From contig JABHXS010000078.1 in NCBI GenBank assembly GCA_018657165.1, positions 1 through 6,603 of the forward strand: 6,603 bases of DNA, read 5' to 3'. Shown piece by piece: positions 1 through 6,379 of this stretch. Origin of the DNA: Nitrosomonadales bacterium. Its GTDB lineage: Bacteria > Pseudomonadota > Gammaproteobacteria > Burkholderiales > Methylophilaceae. The notes beneath the pieces were generated by a model. That model searched no databases and had not been told where the DNA came from. It saw only the letters and a list, made by a program, of their open reading frames with translations. Positions within the stretch are counted from its first letter, which is position 1; each line of letters starts with the position of its first letter. The translations under genes and the position numbers were made by a program.

Positions 1-863
1 CATTCTATGCCCGGCATAAGCGCAGGTTGCTCAGCTGTTGTATAAATATATGTTCTAGATTTATTTATAGCAAGATCAATAATTTTTGTATTTGCACATA
101 CCAATGCCCCAGAAATACCAACAGCCTTACTTAGTGTTAATGTATAAATAATATTATCTTTTGCGATTTTCTTAATCAAACCATTTGTTTCATAATGTTC
201 TATTATTCCTTGACCACTTTTTCCCAAAACCCCGTATCCATGGGCATCATCAATATATAAATACGCATCATACATCTGGGATAACTTAACTAATTTTGGA
301 ATATCTGCTAGATCTCCATCCATACTAAAAACACCGTCAGTAACAATCAATTTATTTTTTTTAGTTTTGTTTTTTTTAAGATGGTGCTCTAATGCAGCCA
401 TATCACTGTGTGGAAACCTTATAAATTTTGCCCTACTTAAAATGCAAGCATCATTGAGCGATGCATGATTGAGTTTATCTGCATAGATATAGGAATCTTT
501 TCCAGAAAGCGTTGTTATTATCCCCAAATTGGCAAGATAGCCTGATGAAAATAATAATGAAGATTCAAACCCTAAATTTTTTCTTGTAATTTTTTCTATG
601 TTTTGATGGGCCTCTGTATGTCCAGAAACAAGGTGTGAGCTACCGCCTCCATTCCCATATTTTTTTATTCCATTGATGATAGCTTTTTTAATTGCCCCAT
701 TTTGAGATAACCCTAAATAATCATTACTAGCAAAATTAATTAACCATTTTCCATTTATATTTATTTGATTTTTTCGTCTAGAGTTGACAACTACTCTTTT
801 TCTGAGCAACGATCTTTTTTTTAAATCCCTAAGTGAAGAGTCAATTTCATCCAATAAAATCAT
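1..863 (-). CDS. bioF: 8-amino-7-oxononanoate synthase BioF, C-terminus cut by window edge
   Basis: This PLP enzyme condenses pimeloyl-ACP (or pimeloyl-CoA) with L-alanine to give 8-amino-7-oxononanoate (KAPA), the first step of biotin ring assembly in the cytoplasm. I translated 287 residues; the family is usually about 385, so roughly the last 100 lie beyond position 1. Visible motifs, in order, are FASNDYLGL (44-52), NGGGSSHLVSGHT (71-83), H133 in NHASL, the VTDGVFSMDGD block (174-184), the PLP-holding pair D205 and H208 in DDAHG, and the Schiff-base lysine K246 in TLSKAVG. H133 falls at the same number as in the E. coli enzyme. A serine (S245) precedes the lysine where E. coli has glycine. 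There is about a 10-residue insertion around 222-236. The ATG directly follows the bioB stop codon (TAA then ATG, no gap) without a clear Shine-Dalgarno site, so translation is probably coupled to bioB. Related alpha-oxoamine synthases are the alternative, but adjacency to bioB settles the choice. Confidence 0.95.
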   Translation of the reverse strand, partial: MILLDEIDSSLRDLKKRSLLRKRVVVNSRRKNQININGKWLINFASNDYLGLSQNGAIKKAIINGIKKYGNGGGSSHLVSGHTEAHQNIEKITRKNLGFESSLLFSSGYLANLGIITTLSGKDSYIYADKLNHASLNDACILSRAKFIRFPHSDMAALEHHLKKNKTKKNKLIVTDGVFSMDGDLADIPKLVKLSQMYDAYLYIDDAHGYGVLGKSGQGIIEHYETNGLIKKIAKDNIIYTLTLSKAVGISGALVCANTKIIDLAINKSRTYIYTTAEQPALMPGIE

Positions 864-1874
864 TTAAATTGGCTTTATATCTAATCGCTTAAACAATTGC
901 TGATCTTTTTCAACATCAGGGTTTCCAGTTGTTAATAATTCCTCCCCATAAAAAATTGAGTTAGCCCCAGCAAAGAAAGCTAATGCTTGTATGCCATCAC
1001 CCATACTTTCTCTCCCAGCAGAAAGCCTGACATAACTTTTGGGCATACAAATTCTTGCAATTGCTATCATCCTAATGAATTCAAAATGATCAAGCTCCGT
1101 AGCATCAATTAAGGGGGTACCCTCTACTTTGGTCAATAAATTAATAGGAACACTTTCAGGGGGGGTGGCCATGTTTGCTAATTGATAAATAAGATTTACG
1201 CGATCTTCTCTAGACTCACCCATACCAACAATACCACCGCAACAAACATTTATATCTGCATCTCTTACACGGCTTAATGTATCAATTCTATCTTGATATG
1301 TTCTTGTTGAAATTATGTCTCCATAATATTCTGGAGAGGTATCAAGATTATGATTGTAGTAATCCAATCCAGCATCTTTTAACCTCTCTGCTTGCCCCTC
1401 TTTAAGCATACCTAATGTAGCACATGTCTCTAAGCCAAGTGACTTCACCTCGGAAATCATCTCCTCAACCAATCTGATATCTTTCTCTTTTGGCCCTCGC
1501 CATGCCGCCCCCATGCAAAATCTAGTAGCACCTGCATCTTTGGCTTTTTTTGCAGCAAAAATTACATCTTTAATATGCATTACTGGTTCGTTATCAACGT
1601 TTGTATCATACCTAGCCGACTGTGGGCAATAACCACAATCCTCAGAACAGCCTCCAGTTTTAATAGACAATAAAGTGCTGAGCTGAACCTTGTTTGGATC
1701 AAAATTATCTCTATGGACCTGATGCGCTTGATACATCAAATCGTTAAAAGGAATATCAAATAAGTTTTGAATGGCAGTTTTCTTCCACAACTCAGCCTCT
1801 CCTTTTTTTATGCTATTGCTTTGATTTATAAATGAAACAGTTTTTTCCTTTACTGTTAATTCTGATTTAGCCAT
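864..1874 (-). CDS. bioB: Biotin synthase BioB (radical SAM)
   Basis: BioB inserts sulfur into dethiobiotin to make biotin, the last step of the pathway, using S-adenosylmethionine and two iron-sulfur clusters. The 336-residue protein has the radical-SAM motif CSEDCGYC with C76, C80 and C83 for the [4Fe-4S] cluster. The [2Fe-2S] ligands are also present: C120 (RFCMGAAWRGP), C151 (ETCATLG), C211 (NVCCGGIVGMGE) and R283 (YVRLSAGRE). All seven sit exactly 23 residues after their E. coli counterparts, because the N-terminus is about 23 residues longer. The C-terminus is shorter than in E. coli and ends after a short KRLDIKPI tail. The start is supported by AGGA at 1884-1881, 6 nt before the ATG. 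The gene heads a bioB-bioF transcript and lies downstream of a candidate BirA operator (1916-1947). A run of seven G (plus strand, 1159-1165) lies inside the codons for TPP near residue 238, but the frame is intact. Confidence 0.99.
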   Translation of the reverse strand: MAKSELTVKEKTVSFINQSNSIKKGEAELWKKTAIQNLFDIPFNDLMYQAHQVHRDNFDPNKVQLSTLLSIKTGGCSEDCGYCPQSARYDTNVDNEPVMHIKDVIFAAKKAKDAGATRFCMGAAWRGPKEKDIRLVEEMISEVKSLGLETCATLGMLKEGQAERLKDAGLDYYNHNLDTSPEYYGDIISTRTYQDRIDTLSRVRDADINVCCGGIVGMGESREDRVNLIYQLANMATPPESVPINLLTKVEGTPLIDATELDHFEFIRMIAIARICMPKSYVRLSAGRESMGDGIQALAFFAGANSIFYGEELLTTGNPDVEKDQQLFKRLDIKPI

Positions 1875-1915
1875 GTTAAATCCTATATACTTTGAATATT
1901 TTAATTATAAATGAA

Positions 1916-1944
1916 TTGTTAATACTTTTCATTTTATTTATTAA
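1916..1944 (+). promoter_or_regulatory. Candidate trmL promoter, mirror image of the bioB promoter
   Basis: Because the repeat is symmetric, the plus strand carries the same pair: TTGTTA (1916-1921), 17 bp, TATTAA (1939-1944). Transcription would begin near 1951 and give a leader of only about 16 nt before the trmL ATG at 1967. If both promoters are real they compete for the same DNA and share the same repressor. This is deduced from sequence only. Confidence 0.4.
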
Positions 1945-1947
1945 CAA
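1919..1947 (-). promoter_or_regulatory. Candidate bioB promoter inside the operator
   Basis: On the minus strand TTGTTA (1947-1942) and TATTAA (1924-1919) are separated by 17 bp, a sigma-70-like -35/-10 pair lying wholly within the two repeat arms. Transcription would begin near 1912 and leave a leader of about 38 nt before bioB. Repressor bound to the operator would cover both boxes. A perfect TATAAT also exists on this strand at 1909-1904, but it has no recognisable -35 box at 16-18 bp, so I rank it second. Confidence 0.45.
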
Positions 1948-1966
1948 CTGTATAAATTTTAATCAT

Positions 1967-2431
1967 ATGTTTAATATAATTCTTTTTGAGCCTGAAATAC
2001 CTCCAAACACAGGAAATATAATACGTCTCTGTGTCAATACAAATTCAACACTTCATCTTATCAAACCTTACGGATTTGATCTTAGTAGTAAAAATCTACG
2101 AAGGGCTGGTTTGGACTATATAGATTTGGCTAATGTAAAAGAGCACGATACCTTTAATGATTGCTATAAAACTCTAATAAGCTCAAGGTTTTACGCTGTT
2201 ACTACAAAGGCTACATCCTTATATACAAAATCTAACTACAAAAAAAATGATTCATTTATATTTGGACCTGAAACTCGTGGATTACCTAACAAAATATTAG
2301 AGTCTGAAAAAATTAAAACAAAGATTAGGATTCCAATGGTTAGAAATAACAGAAGTTTAAATTTATCAAATAGTGTGGGTGTGATTGTCTACGAAGCTTG
2401 GCGACAATTGAATTTTGATAGCGGAAATTAA
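1967..2431 (+). CDS. trmL: tRNA (cytidine/uridine-34 2'-O)-methyltransferase TrmL
   Basis: TrmL is a cytoplasmic SPOUT-class enzyme. It uses S-adenosylmethionine to methylate the ribose of the wobble base (C34/U34) in two leucine tRNAs. The product is 154 residues against 157 in E. coli and aligns end to end. Its landmarks are FEPEIPPNTGNIIRLC (7-22), LRRAGLDY (44-51), the knot segment FGPETRGLP (99-107) with E102 and R104, and RIPMVRNNRSLNLSNSVG (121-138) followed by YEAWRQL. I chose the ATG at 1967 because the protein then begins exactly like the family (MFNIILFEPEIPP). A TTG at 1892 would add 25 hydrophobic residues encoded by the operator region. There is no clear Shine-Dalgarno site; the leader is A/T-rich. 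The gene stands alone between divergent bioB and convergent gpsA, whereas in E. coli it lies downstream of gpsA-cysE on the same strand. Confidence 0.96.
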   Translation: MFNIILFEPEIPPNTGNIIRLCVNTNSTLHLIKPYGFDLSSKNLRRAGLDYIDLANVKEHDTFNDCYKTLISSRFYAVTTKATSLYTKSNYKKNDSFIFGPETRGLPNKILESEKIKTKIRIPMVRNNRSLNLSNSVGVIVYEAWRQLNFDSGN

Positions 2432-2452
2432 GCTTTATGCCTCTTGCTTAAT
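2427..2452. repeat. Hairpin across the convergent trmL/gpsA stop codons
   Basis: ATTAAGC (2427-2433) is the exact reverse complement of GCTTAAT (2446-2452), with a 12-nt loop. The stem covers the trmL stop codon and the loop holds the gpsA stop codon. It could form in either transcript and protect or help define both 3' ends. No T-run follows on either strand and only two of seven pairs are GC, so it is not a standard intrinsic terminator. A chance repeat is possible. Confidence 0.3.
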
Positions 2453-3433
2453 CGGTCTTTCAATTAAATCTAAAACGGCTTCTTGAGCAGGTTTTGCGTG
2501 GAAAAGAACATTATTAATTTCATTGGTAATGGGCATATCGATACCTAGAGAAATTGCCCTCTTGGCAACTTCCTTGGCCGTATAAACACCTTCCGCAACA
2601 TGCCCAAGACCTTCTAAAATGCCTTTTAATGACTCTCCTCTAGCAAGCCGTAAACCAACTTCTCGATTACGTGAATATTCACCTGTACATGTTAGGACGA
2701 GATCGCCCATGCCTGACAACCCTGAAAATGTTTCAGCTGTTGAGCCTATTTTTAATCCAAATATTTTAATCTCATTTAAACCTCTTGTAATTAAAGCGGC
2801 GCGCGCATTATTTCCAAAACCCATCCCATCAGATATTCCAGCTGCAATGGCGATAACATTTTTAAGCGCCCCACCAACACAAACACCTACAATATCATTG
2901 CCGATATAAGAGCGCATATTATTGTGATGGAAAAGTGGTGCGATTTTATTTGAAAAGCCTTCATCATTAGTAGCAATTGTGACTGCCGTAGGAAGGCCTC
3001 TAATAAGCTCAGCTGCAAAACTTGGTCCGGATAAAACGCCCCAGCTTCTTTTGTTATTTTCAGAGCTTCCAAATTCATCCCCCATAACCTCAAATGGAAG
3101 TTTTGCTGAGGATGCCTCTAGACCCTTGTTTGCCCATAATATAGGTATATTTACATCTATATTTTTTAGCTCTTTTAATATGTTCCGAAACCCTGCAGTT
3201 GGAATGGCCGATAGAATAAAATCACAGCCCAATACTGCTTCTTTGAAATTATCTTGCAATGTCAATAAATCAGGAAATTTGAAATCACCTAAATATTTAG
3301 GATTTGATCTTGATTTTTTCATCCCAGAGAGATGACTAGTGTCTCTAGCCCAAAGAGTTACTTCCGTATTTATTGCTAAATGAATGGCTAAAGCAGTCCC
3401 CCAAGCACCTGCCCCCAACACACAAACTTTCAT
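2435..3433 (-). CDS. gpsA: Glycerol-3-phosphate dehydrogenase [NAD(P)+] GpsA
   Basis: GpsA reduces dihydroxyacetone phosphate to sn-glycerol-3-phosphate with NAD(P)H, supplying the backbone of membrane phospholipids. The 332-residue protein is of normal family length. It opens with the Rossmann dinucleotide loop GAGAWGTALA (7-16). It then shows SAIPT (75-79), ANKGLE with K103, LSGPSFAAE (134-142), the catalytic lysine K191 in GGALKNVIAIAAG, GNNARAALITRGL (207-219) and GLSGMGDLVLTCTGEYSRN (238-256), which completes the substrate and cofactor site. The ATG lies one base after the TAG of the upstream SH3-like gene (TAGTATG on the coding strand), with a GGGG at 3445-3442 as a weak ribosome site, so translation is probably coupled. 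It is the last gene of the grxC-secB-SH3-gpsA run and ends 3 bp from the convergent trmL. The opposite strand and other frames (for example 2619-2909 and 2979-3335) show open stretches, but none has family features. Confidence 0.99.
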   Translation of the reverse strand: MKVCVLGAGAWGTALAIHLAINTEVTLWARDTSHLSGMKKSRSNPKYLGDFKFPDLLTLQDNFKEAVLGCDFILSAIPTAGFRNILKELKNIDVNIPILWANKGLEASSAKLPFEVMGDEFGSSENNKRSWGVLSGPSFAAELIRGLPTAVTIATNDEGFSNKIAPLFHHNNMRSYIGNDIVGVCVGGALKNVIAIAAGISDGMGFGNNARAALITRGLNEIKIFGLKIGSTAETFSGLSGMGDLVLTCTGEYSRNREVGLRLARGESLKGILEGLGHVAEGVYTAKEVAKRAISLGIDMPITNEINNVLFHAKPAQEAVLDLIERPIKQEA

Positions 3434-3434
3434 A

Positions 3435-3887
3435 CTACAAACCCCAGACTTCTTTTGAGTTTATGAAACCAACCAAACCTTCTATCTGAGTCTTAACCTG
3501 TACCCAGCTACCAATAAGCATAGGGGAATTTAATTTTAGGACTACAAATTTATCTACATTAGCTAGCTTATGACTTTTATCATTTGCTTCATTAAAAATT
3601 ACTGCATCATCCTTTAAAATTAATACCGTTCTTTCTTGTTGAATATTTTTTGCCTCTATCCAACTTATCTTACCGCTATGGTCCTTAACTTTTTTCCAAT
3701 CTTTGAGGTTTACAAGCACTTTAAGTGGATAGCCCTCAGTCACAATAAACATTTTTTCTGTTGTCTTAGAAGGCCCTTCAAATAAGACAGCCTGCTTTAC
3801 CTTAACGGATATAAATTCTGCTTGAACAAAAAAACTGAATGAAATAAAGAAAAAAAATAATAAAAAGTTATAAGATTTTTTTACCAA
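3435..3887 (-). CDS. Secreted protein with two SH3-like repeats, function unknown
   Basis: From a TTG at 3887 the product is 150 residues. A Sec signal peptide is plain: K3-K4, a hydrophobic run of Phe/Leu/Ile (about 7-21) and a VQA|EF cleavage site after A23. The mature part looks like the bacterial SH3-like family (COG3807/DUF1058 type). The first unit spans about 25-86, with an EGPS turn (37-40) and WKKVKDHSGKISWIEA (64-79). A more divergent second unit (87-150) contains SWVQVKTQIEGLVGFI and the family's typical VWGL ending. Such domains are generally linked to cell-envelope or peptidoglycan binding; no enzyme motif is visible, and I assign no specific role. TTG is chosen because it follows the secB TAG by one base (TAGTTTG), has AAGG 9 nt upstream and gives a compact signal peptide. 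The alternative ATG at 3950 adds 21 mostly basic residues and overlaps secB by 62 nt. The gene lies between secB and gpsA in one presumed operon. Confidence 0.85.
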   Translation of the reverse strand: MVKKSYNFLLFFFFISFSFFVQAEFISVKVKQAVLFEGPSKTTEKMFIVTEGYPLKVLVNLKDWKKVKDHSGKISWIEAKNIQQERTVLILKDDAVIFNEANDKSHKLANVDKFVVLKLNSPMLIGSWVQVKTQIEGLVGFINSKEVWGL

Positions 3888-3888
3888 A

Positions 3889-4395
3889 CTAGTTAGCCTT
3901 TTTGGCAGCTCCCGCCTCTTTTTCCTTTTGTTGCATATACATTGTTTCAAAATTAATTGGATTAAGTAGGACAGGTGAAAACCCAGCTTTAGTAACTAAG
4001 TCTGATATGGCTTCTCTAGCATAAGGGAACAATATATTCGGGCATGTGATTGCTAAAACCATCTCCATCCCCTCCTCAGGTACATTTAAGATTTTAAAAA
4101 TGCCTGATTGTGTAACTTCAACCAAAAATGCAGTTTCATCAGATTGCTTAGAGGTTACTGTAATTTGTAAACTCACTTCATAGTAACCATCAGATAGTGG
4201 CTTAGCTGCATTATTTAGCTCGACTGAAATCTGCGGAGCCTCTCTATTAGTAAAAATTTCTGGTGAATTCGGAATCTCAACCGAAACATCTTTTAGGAAT
4301 AATTTTTCTATACCAAATCCTGGCCCTTGATTTTCTGATTCAGATGCATCTATTTTTGTTGTGACTTTTTTCTTTGTTTTTTTATCTTCGGCCAT
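3889..4395 (-). CDS. secB: Protein-export chaperone SecB
   Basis: SecB is a cytoplasmic tetrameric chaperone that holds preproteins unfolded and hands them to SecA at the Sec translocase. The 168-residue protein has the family signatures IEKLFLKDVSVEIPNSP (29-45), YYEVSLQITVTSK (71-83), DETAFLVEVTQSGIF (86-100) and the hallmark CPNILFPYARE (118-128), ending the core at NPINFETMYMQQ (145-156). It has about 18 extra residues at the N-terminus, rich in lysine and serine, compared with E. coli. Its C-terminal tail (KEKEAGAAKKAN) is lysine-rich where the SecA-binding tail of E. coli is acidic. The start is supported by AGGA at 4405-4402, 6 nt before the ATG. The 87-bp gap to grxC may hold its own promoter, but I found no convincing -35/-10 pair there. 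The TAG stop is one base from the TTG of the next gene, which encodes an exported protein. Confidence 0.98.
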   Translation of the reverse strand: MAEDKKTKKKVTTKIDASESENQGPGFGIEKLFLKDVSVEIPNSPEIFTNREAPQISVELNNAAKPLSDGYYEVSLQITVTSKQSDETAFLVEVTQSGIFKILNVPEEGMEMVLAITCPNILFPYAREAISDLVTKAGFSPVLLNPINFETMYMQQKEKEAGAAKKAN

Positions 4396-4482
4396 TTGAT
4401 TTCCTAATTGTAATTTAAATTAATGTTTGTTTAACCACATTCTATCCTTTAAACATATAATAATAAATATTTGCTTTGAAAC

Positions 4483-4746
4483 TTATTTAATATCGATGAT
4501 TAATTTATCAAGATTACCATCATTATTAATCGACCTTAGTTGCTCAAATCCCCCAATATGTCTATCTCCAATAAAAATTTGAGGCACTGTTTTTTCTCCT
4601 GTAATTTTTATCATCTCATTCATAAAGGCAGGGTTCTCATCAACCATAATTTTTCTTATTTTTTTAATCCCTTTATTAAGTAATAATTTTTCTGCATTCA
4701 CACAGTAAGGGCAAAATTGAGAGCTGTACATAAGAATTTCTTTCAT
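4483..4746 (-). CDS. grxC: Glutaredoxin 3 (GrxC)
   Basis: This small cytoplasmic thiol-disulfide oxidoreductase is reduced by glutathione and donates electrons to protein disulfides and ribonucleotide reductase. The 87-residue protein has a thioredoxin fold typical of GrxC. Features are the dithiol active site CPYC (C12, C15), the cis-proline loop TVPQIFI with P55, and the glutathione-contacting GG at 65-66 in HIGGFEQL. This dithiol form is distinct from the monothiol CGFS glutaredoxins. The ATG has AAGAGG at 4760-4755 with an 8-nt spacer. The gene starts the minus-strand cluster and is divergent from gpmI with 91 bp between them. In E. coli a rhodanese gene (yibN) sits at this position between grxC and gpmM; it is missing here. 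Confidence 0.97.
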   Translation of the reverse strand: MKEILMYSSQFCPYCVNAEKLLLNKGIKKIRKIMVDENPAFMNEMIKITGEKTVPQIFIGDRHIGGFEQLRSINNDGNLDKLIIDIK

Positions 4747-4782
4747 AAATAAAACCTCTTAATAATAGGCAAATAATTAGTA

Positions 4783-4810
4783 TTGATTGGTATTATAATT
4801 GACGTATTAA
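4783..4810 (+). promoter_or_regulatory. Possible gpmI promoter in the grxC/gpmI gap
   Basis: TTGATT (4783-4788) and TATTAA (4805-4810) are 16 bp apart and would start a transcript about 20 nt before the gpmI ATG. A perfect TATAAT (4794-4799) lies between them but lacks a good -35 box. Since ATTATAAT (4792-4799) is nearly its own reverse complement, it could also serve as a -10 box for grxC on the other strand. In such AT-rich DNA, chance matches are common. Confidence 0.3.
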
Positions 4811-4837
4811 ATAAAAAAAATTCATTCCAAAAAATAA

Positions 4838-6379
4838 ATGAAAAAAAACACTTTATTACTACTCATTCTTGATGGTTTTGGTCATGGTGAAGACAGTAAA
4901 TATAACGCCATTACCACTGCTAACACTCCTAATTGGGATTATTTACTCAAAACATATCCAAATGATTTGATCAACGCATCAGAATCATTTGTGGGTCTTC
5001 CCAAAGGGCAAATGGGTAACTCAGAAGTTGGTCATCTATGTATTGGTGCAGGCAGAGTCATAAATCAAGACCTAGACAGAATTAATGAGTCTATCAAAGA
5101 GGGAGGTTTTTTTTCAAATAAAATTTTAACTTCTAGTTTAAAAAAAATATCAAAAAATAACAATACATTGCATATTTTTGGGCTCCTGTCTGATGGGGGA
5201 GTTCATAGTCACATTGATCACACCCTCGCTTTAATAAAGCTTGCTAAGGATCAAAATGTTAAAAATGTATACATTCATGCAATTTTAGATGGCCGAGATA
5301 CCCCGCCTAAATCTGCTTCAGGATACATAAAAAAACTAGAAGATTTTTGTGAAAATATTCATCTTGGTGAGATCAAAACAGTTTCTGGAAGATTCTATGC
5401 TATGGATAGAGATAATAGATGGGATCGGACGCATTTGGCATATGATGTAATTGTTAATGCAAGTTCATCGCATATTGAACCAACTGCTCAAGATGCTCTC
5501 AATAAGGCTTATAGCAGAGGGGAATTAGATGAATTTGTAGCGCCTACATTGATACAAAATTCTAATGCCTATTCAGGAATTAATGATAATGACATGGTTG
5601 TTTTTATGAATTTTAGATCTGATAGAGCGAGGCAATTAACAGACAGCATACTTAACGAATCATTTAATAATTTTGACCGTCCTACTCGGCCTAATAATTT
5701 ATATTATTTAACATTAACTAATCATGATGAAAAACAAAAAAAGGCTAAAAGTATCTTCAAACCAATTGAAATAAAAAATTCTTTAGGTGAATATATTTCA
5801 GCCTTAAATAAAACTCAACTTCGCATTGCTGAAACAGAAAAATATCCTCATGTAACTTTTTTCTTTAATGGGGGGGGTGAAGAAAGCTATAAAGGTGAAA
5901 GCCGAATTCTAATTCCATCAGAAAAAGTTGATACATATGATCTAAAACCAGAAATGAGTGCATACCAAATAACAAAAAAACTGAATGAAGCAATTGAATC
6001 AAAAAAGTATGATCTGATTGTTTGTAATTATGCTAATGGAGATATGGTAGGTCATACTGGGAATTTAGATGCAGCAATAAAGGCCATTGAAGTACTTGAT
6101 GAATGTATAGGAATGATATACAAATCAATTAAAAAAAATGGTGGGCAAATGATAATTACTGCGGATCATGGTAATGCCGAGGTAATGATGGATAGTAAAA
6201 ATCAACAAAAACATACGCAGCACACTATAAATAAGGTGCCTTTTGTTTATATTGGTAAGCAGGTTAGAAAAATTAAAAAAAATGGGCAACTATCTGATAT
6301 TGCACCAACAATCTTAAATTTAATGGGGGAGAAAAAACCAAGGGAAATGACTGGAGAAAATTTAATTGAAATTGAATAG
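4838..6379 (+). CDS. gpmI: 2,3-bisphosphoglycerate-independent phosphoglycerate mutase GpmI
   Basis: GpmI interconverts 3- and 2-phosphoglycerate in glycolysis and gluconeogenesis through a phosphoserine intermediate and two Mn2+ ions. The 513-residue protein is standard length and belongs to the alkaline phosphatase superfamily. D12 (LDGFG) and the nucleophile S62 (GNSEVGH) are present. The phosphatase-like metal ligands D402 and H406 (GDMVGH), D443 and H444 (TADHGNAE) and H462 (QHT) are all present. The inserted phosphotransferase domain shows H123 (GGVHSHIDH), DGRDTPP (151-157), R191 and R197 (MDRDNRWDR), R260 and R263 (FRSDRAR) and K335. A run of eight G (5870-5877) encodes the triple glycine of FFFNGGGEE (345-347), where the usual family motif has a single different residue after NGG; the frame is intact. 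There is no Shine-Dalgarno site, only an A-rich leader before the ATG. The downstream EnvC-like gene overlaps its end by 14 nt, so the two are cotranscribed. Confidence 0.99.
   Translation: MKKNTLLLLILDGFGHGEDSKYNAITTANTPNWDYLLKTYPNDLINASESFVGLPKGQMGNSEVGHLCIGAGRVINQDLDRINESIKEGGFFSNKILTSSLKKISKNNNTLHIFGLLSDGGVHSHIDHTLALIKLAKDQNVKNVYIHAILDGRDTPPKSASGYIKKLEDFCENIHLGEIKTVSGRFYAMDRDNRWDRTHLAYDVIVNASSSHIEPTAQDALNKAYSRGELDEFVAPTLIQNSNAYSGINDNDMVVFMNFRSDRARQLTDSILNESFNNFDRPTRPNNLYYLTLTNHDEKQKKAKSIFKPIEIKNSLGEYISALNKTQLRIAETEKYPHVTFFFNGGGEESYKGESRILIPSEKVDTYDLKPEMSAYQITKKLNEAIESKKYDLIVCNYANGDMVGHTGNLDAAIKAIEVLDECIGMIYKSIKKNGGQMIITADHGNAEVMMDSKNQQKHTQHTINKVPFVYIGKQVRKIKKNGQLSDIAPTILNLMGEKKPREMTGENLIEIE

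Larger units (their letters stand above)
1916..1947. promoter_or_regulatory. Candidate biotin operator (BirA-type inverted repeat)
   Basis: A perfect 9-bp inverted repeat, TTGTTAATA (1916-1924) and TATTAACAA (1939-1947), is separated by 14 bp. It lies between divergent bioB and trmL. BirA operators are known to follow TTGTAAACC-N14 to 16-GGTTTACAA in many proteobacteria, with a TTGTTAAC-type arm in Gram-positive species. This repeat keeps the outer TTGT/ACAA, the central AA and the spacing, but lacks the inner CC/GG. BirA with biotinyl-5'-AMP would be expected to repress bioB-bioF when biotin is plentiful. The identity of the binding protein is inferred; birA is not in the window. Confidence 0.7.

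Noticed and set aside
1892..1966. N-terminal extension of trmL from TTG 1892
   Set aside because: It would put coding sequence through the inverted repeat and add 25 residues absent from the family, while ATG 1967 gives the standard N-terminus.
2619..2909. Open frame on the plus strand opposite gpsA
   Set aside because: It is antisense to well-conserved gpsA codons, has proline/serine-rich low-information sequence and shows no recognisable domain.
2887..3093. Short minus-strand frame inside gpsA
   Set aside because: It is an alternative frame of the gpsA coding sequence without independent support.
2979..3335. Second open frame on the plus strand opposite gpsA
   Set aside because: It also mirrors gpsA codons, has no family features and no ribosome site, and would be overlapped fully by a certain gene.
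4428..4455. Inverted repeat TGTTTAA-N14-TTAAACA upstream of secB, with the same spacing as the bio repeat
   Set aside because: It is only 7 bp and all AT-rich; a repeat of this size at a given spacing is expected about once by chance in a window of this composition. It lacks the TTGT outer bases of the bio repeat.
4747..4837. Possible riboswitch or small RNA in the grxC/gpmI gap
   Set aside because: The 91 bp is AT-rich, has no stable stem that I can find and is fully accounted for by divergent promoters and leaders.
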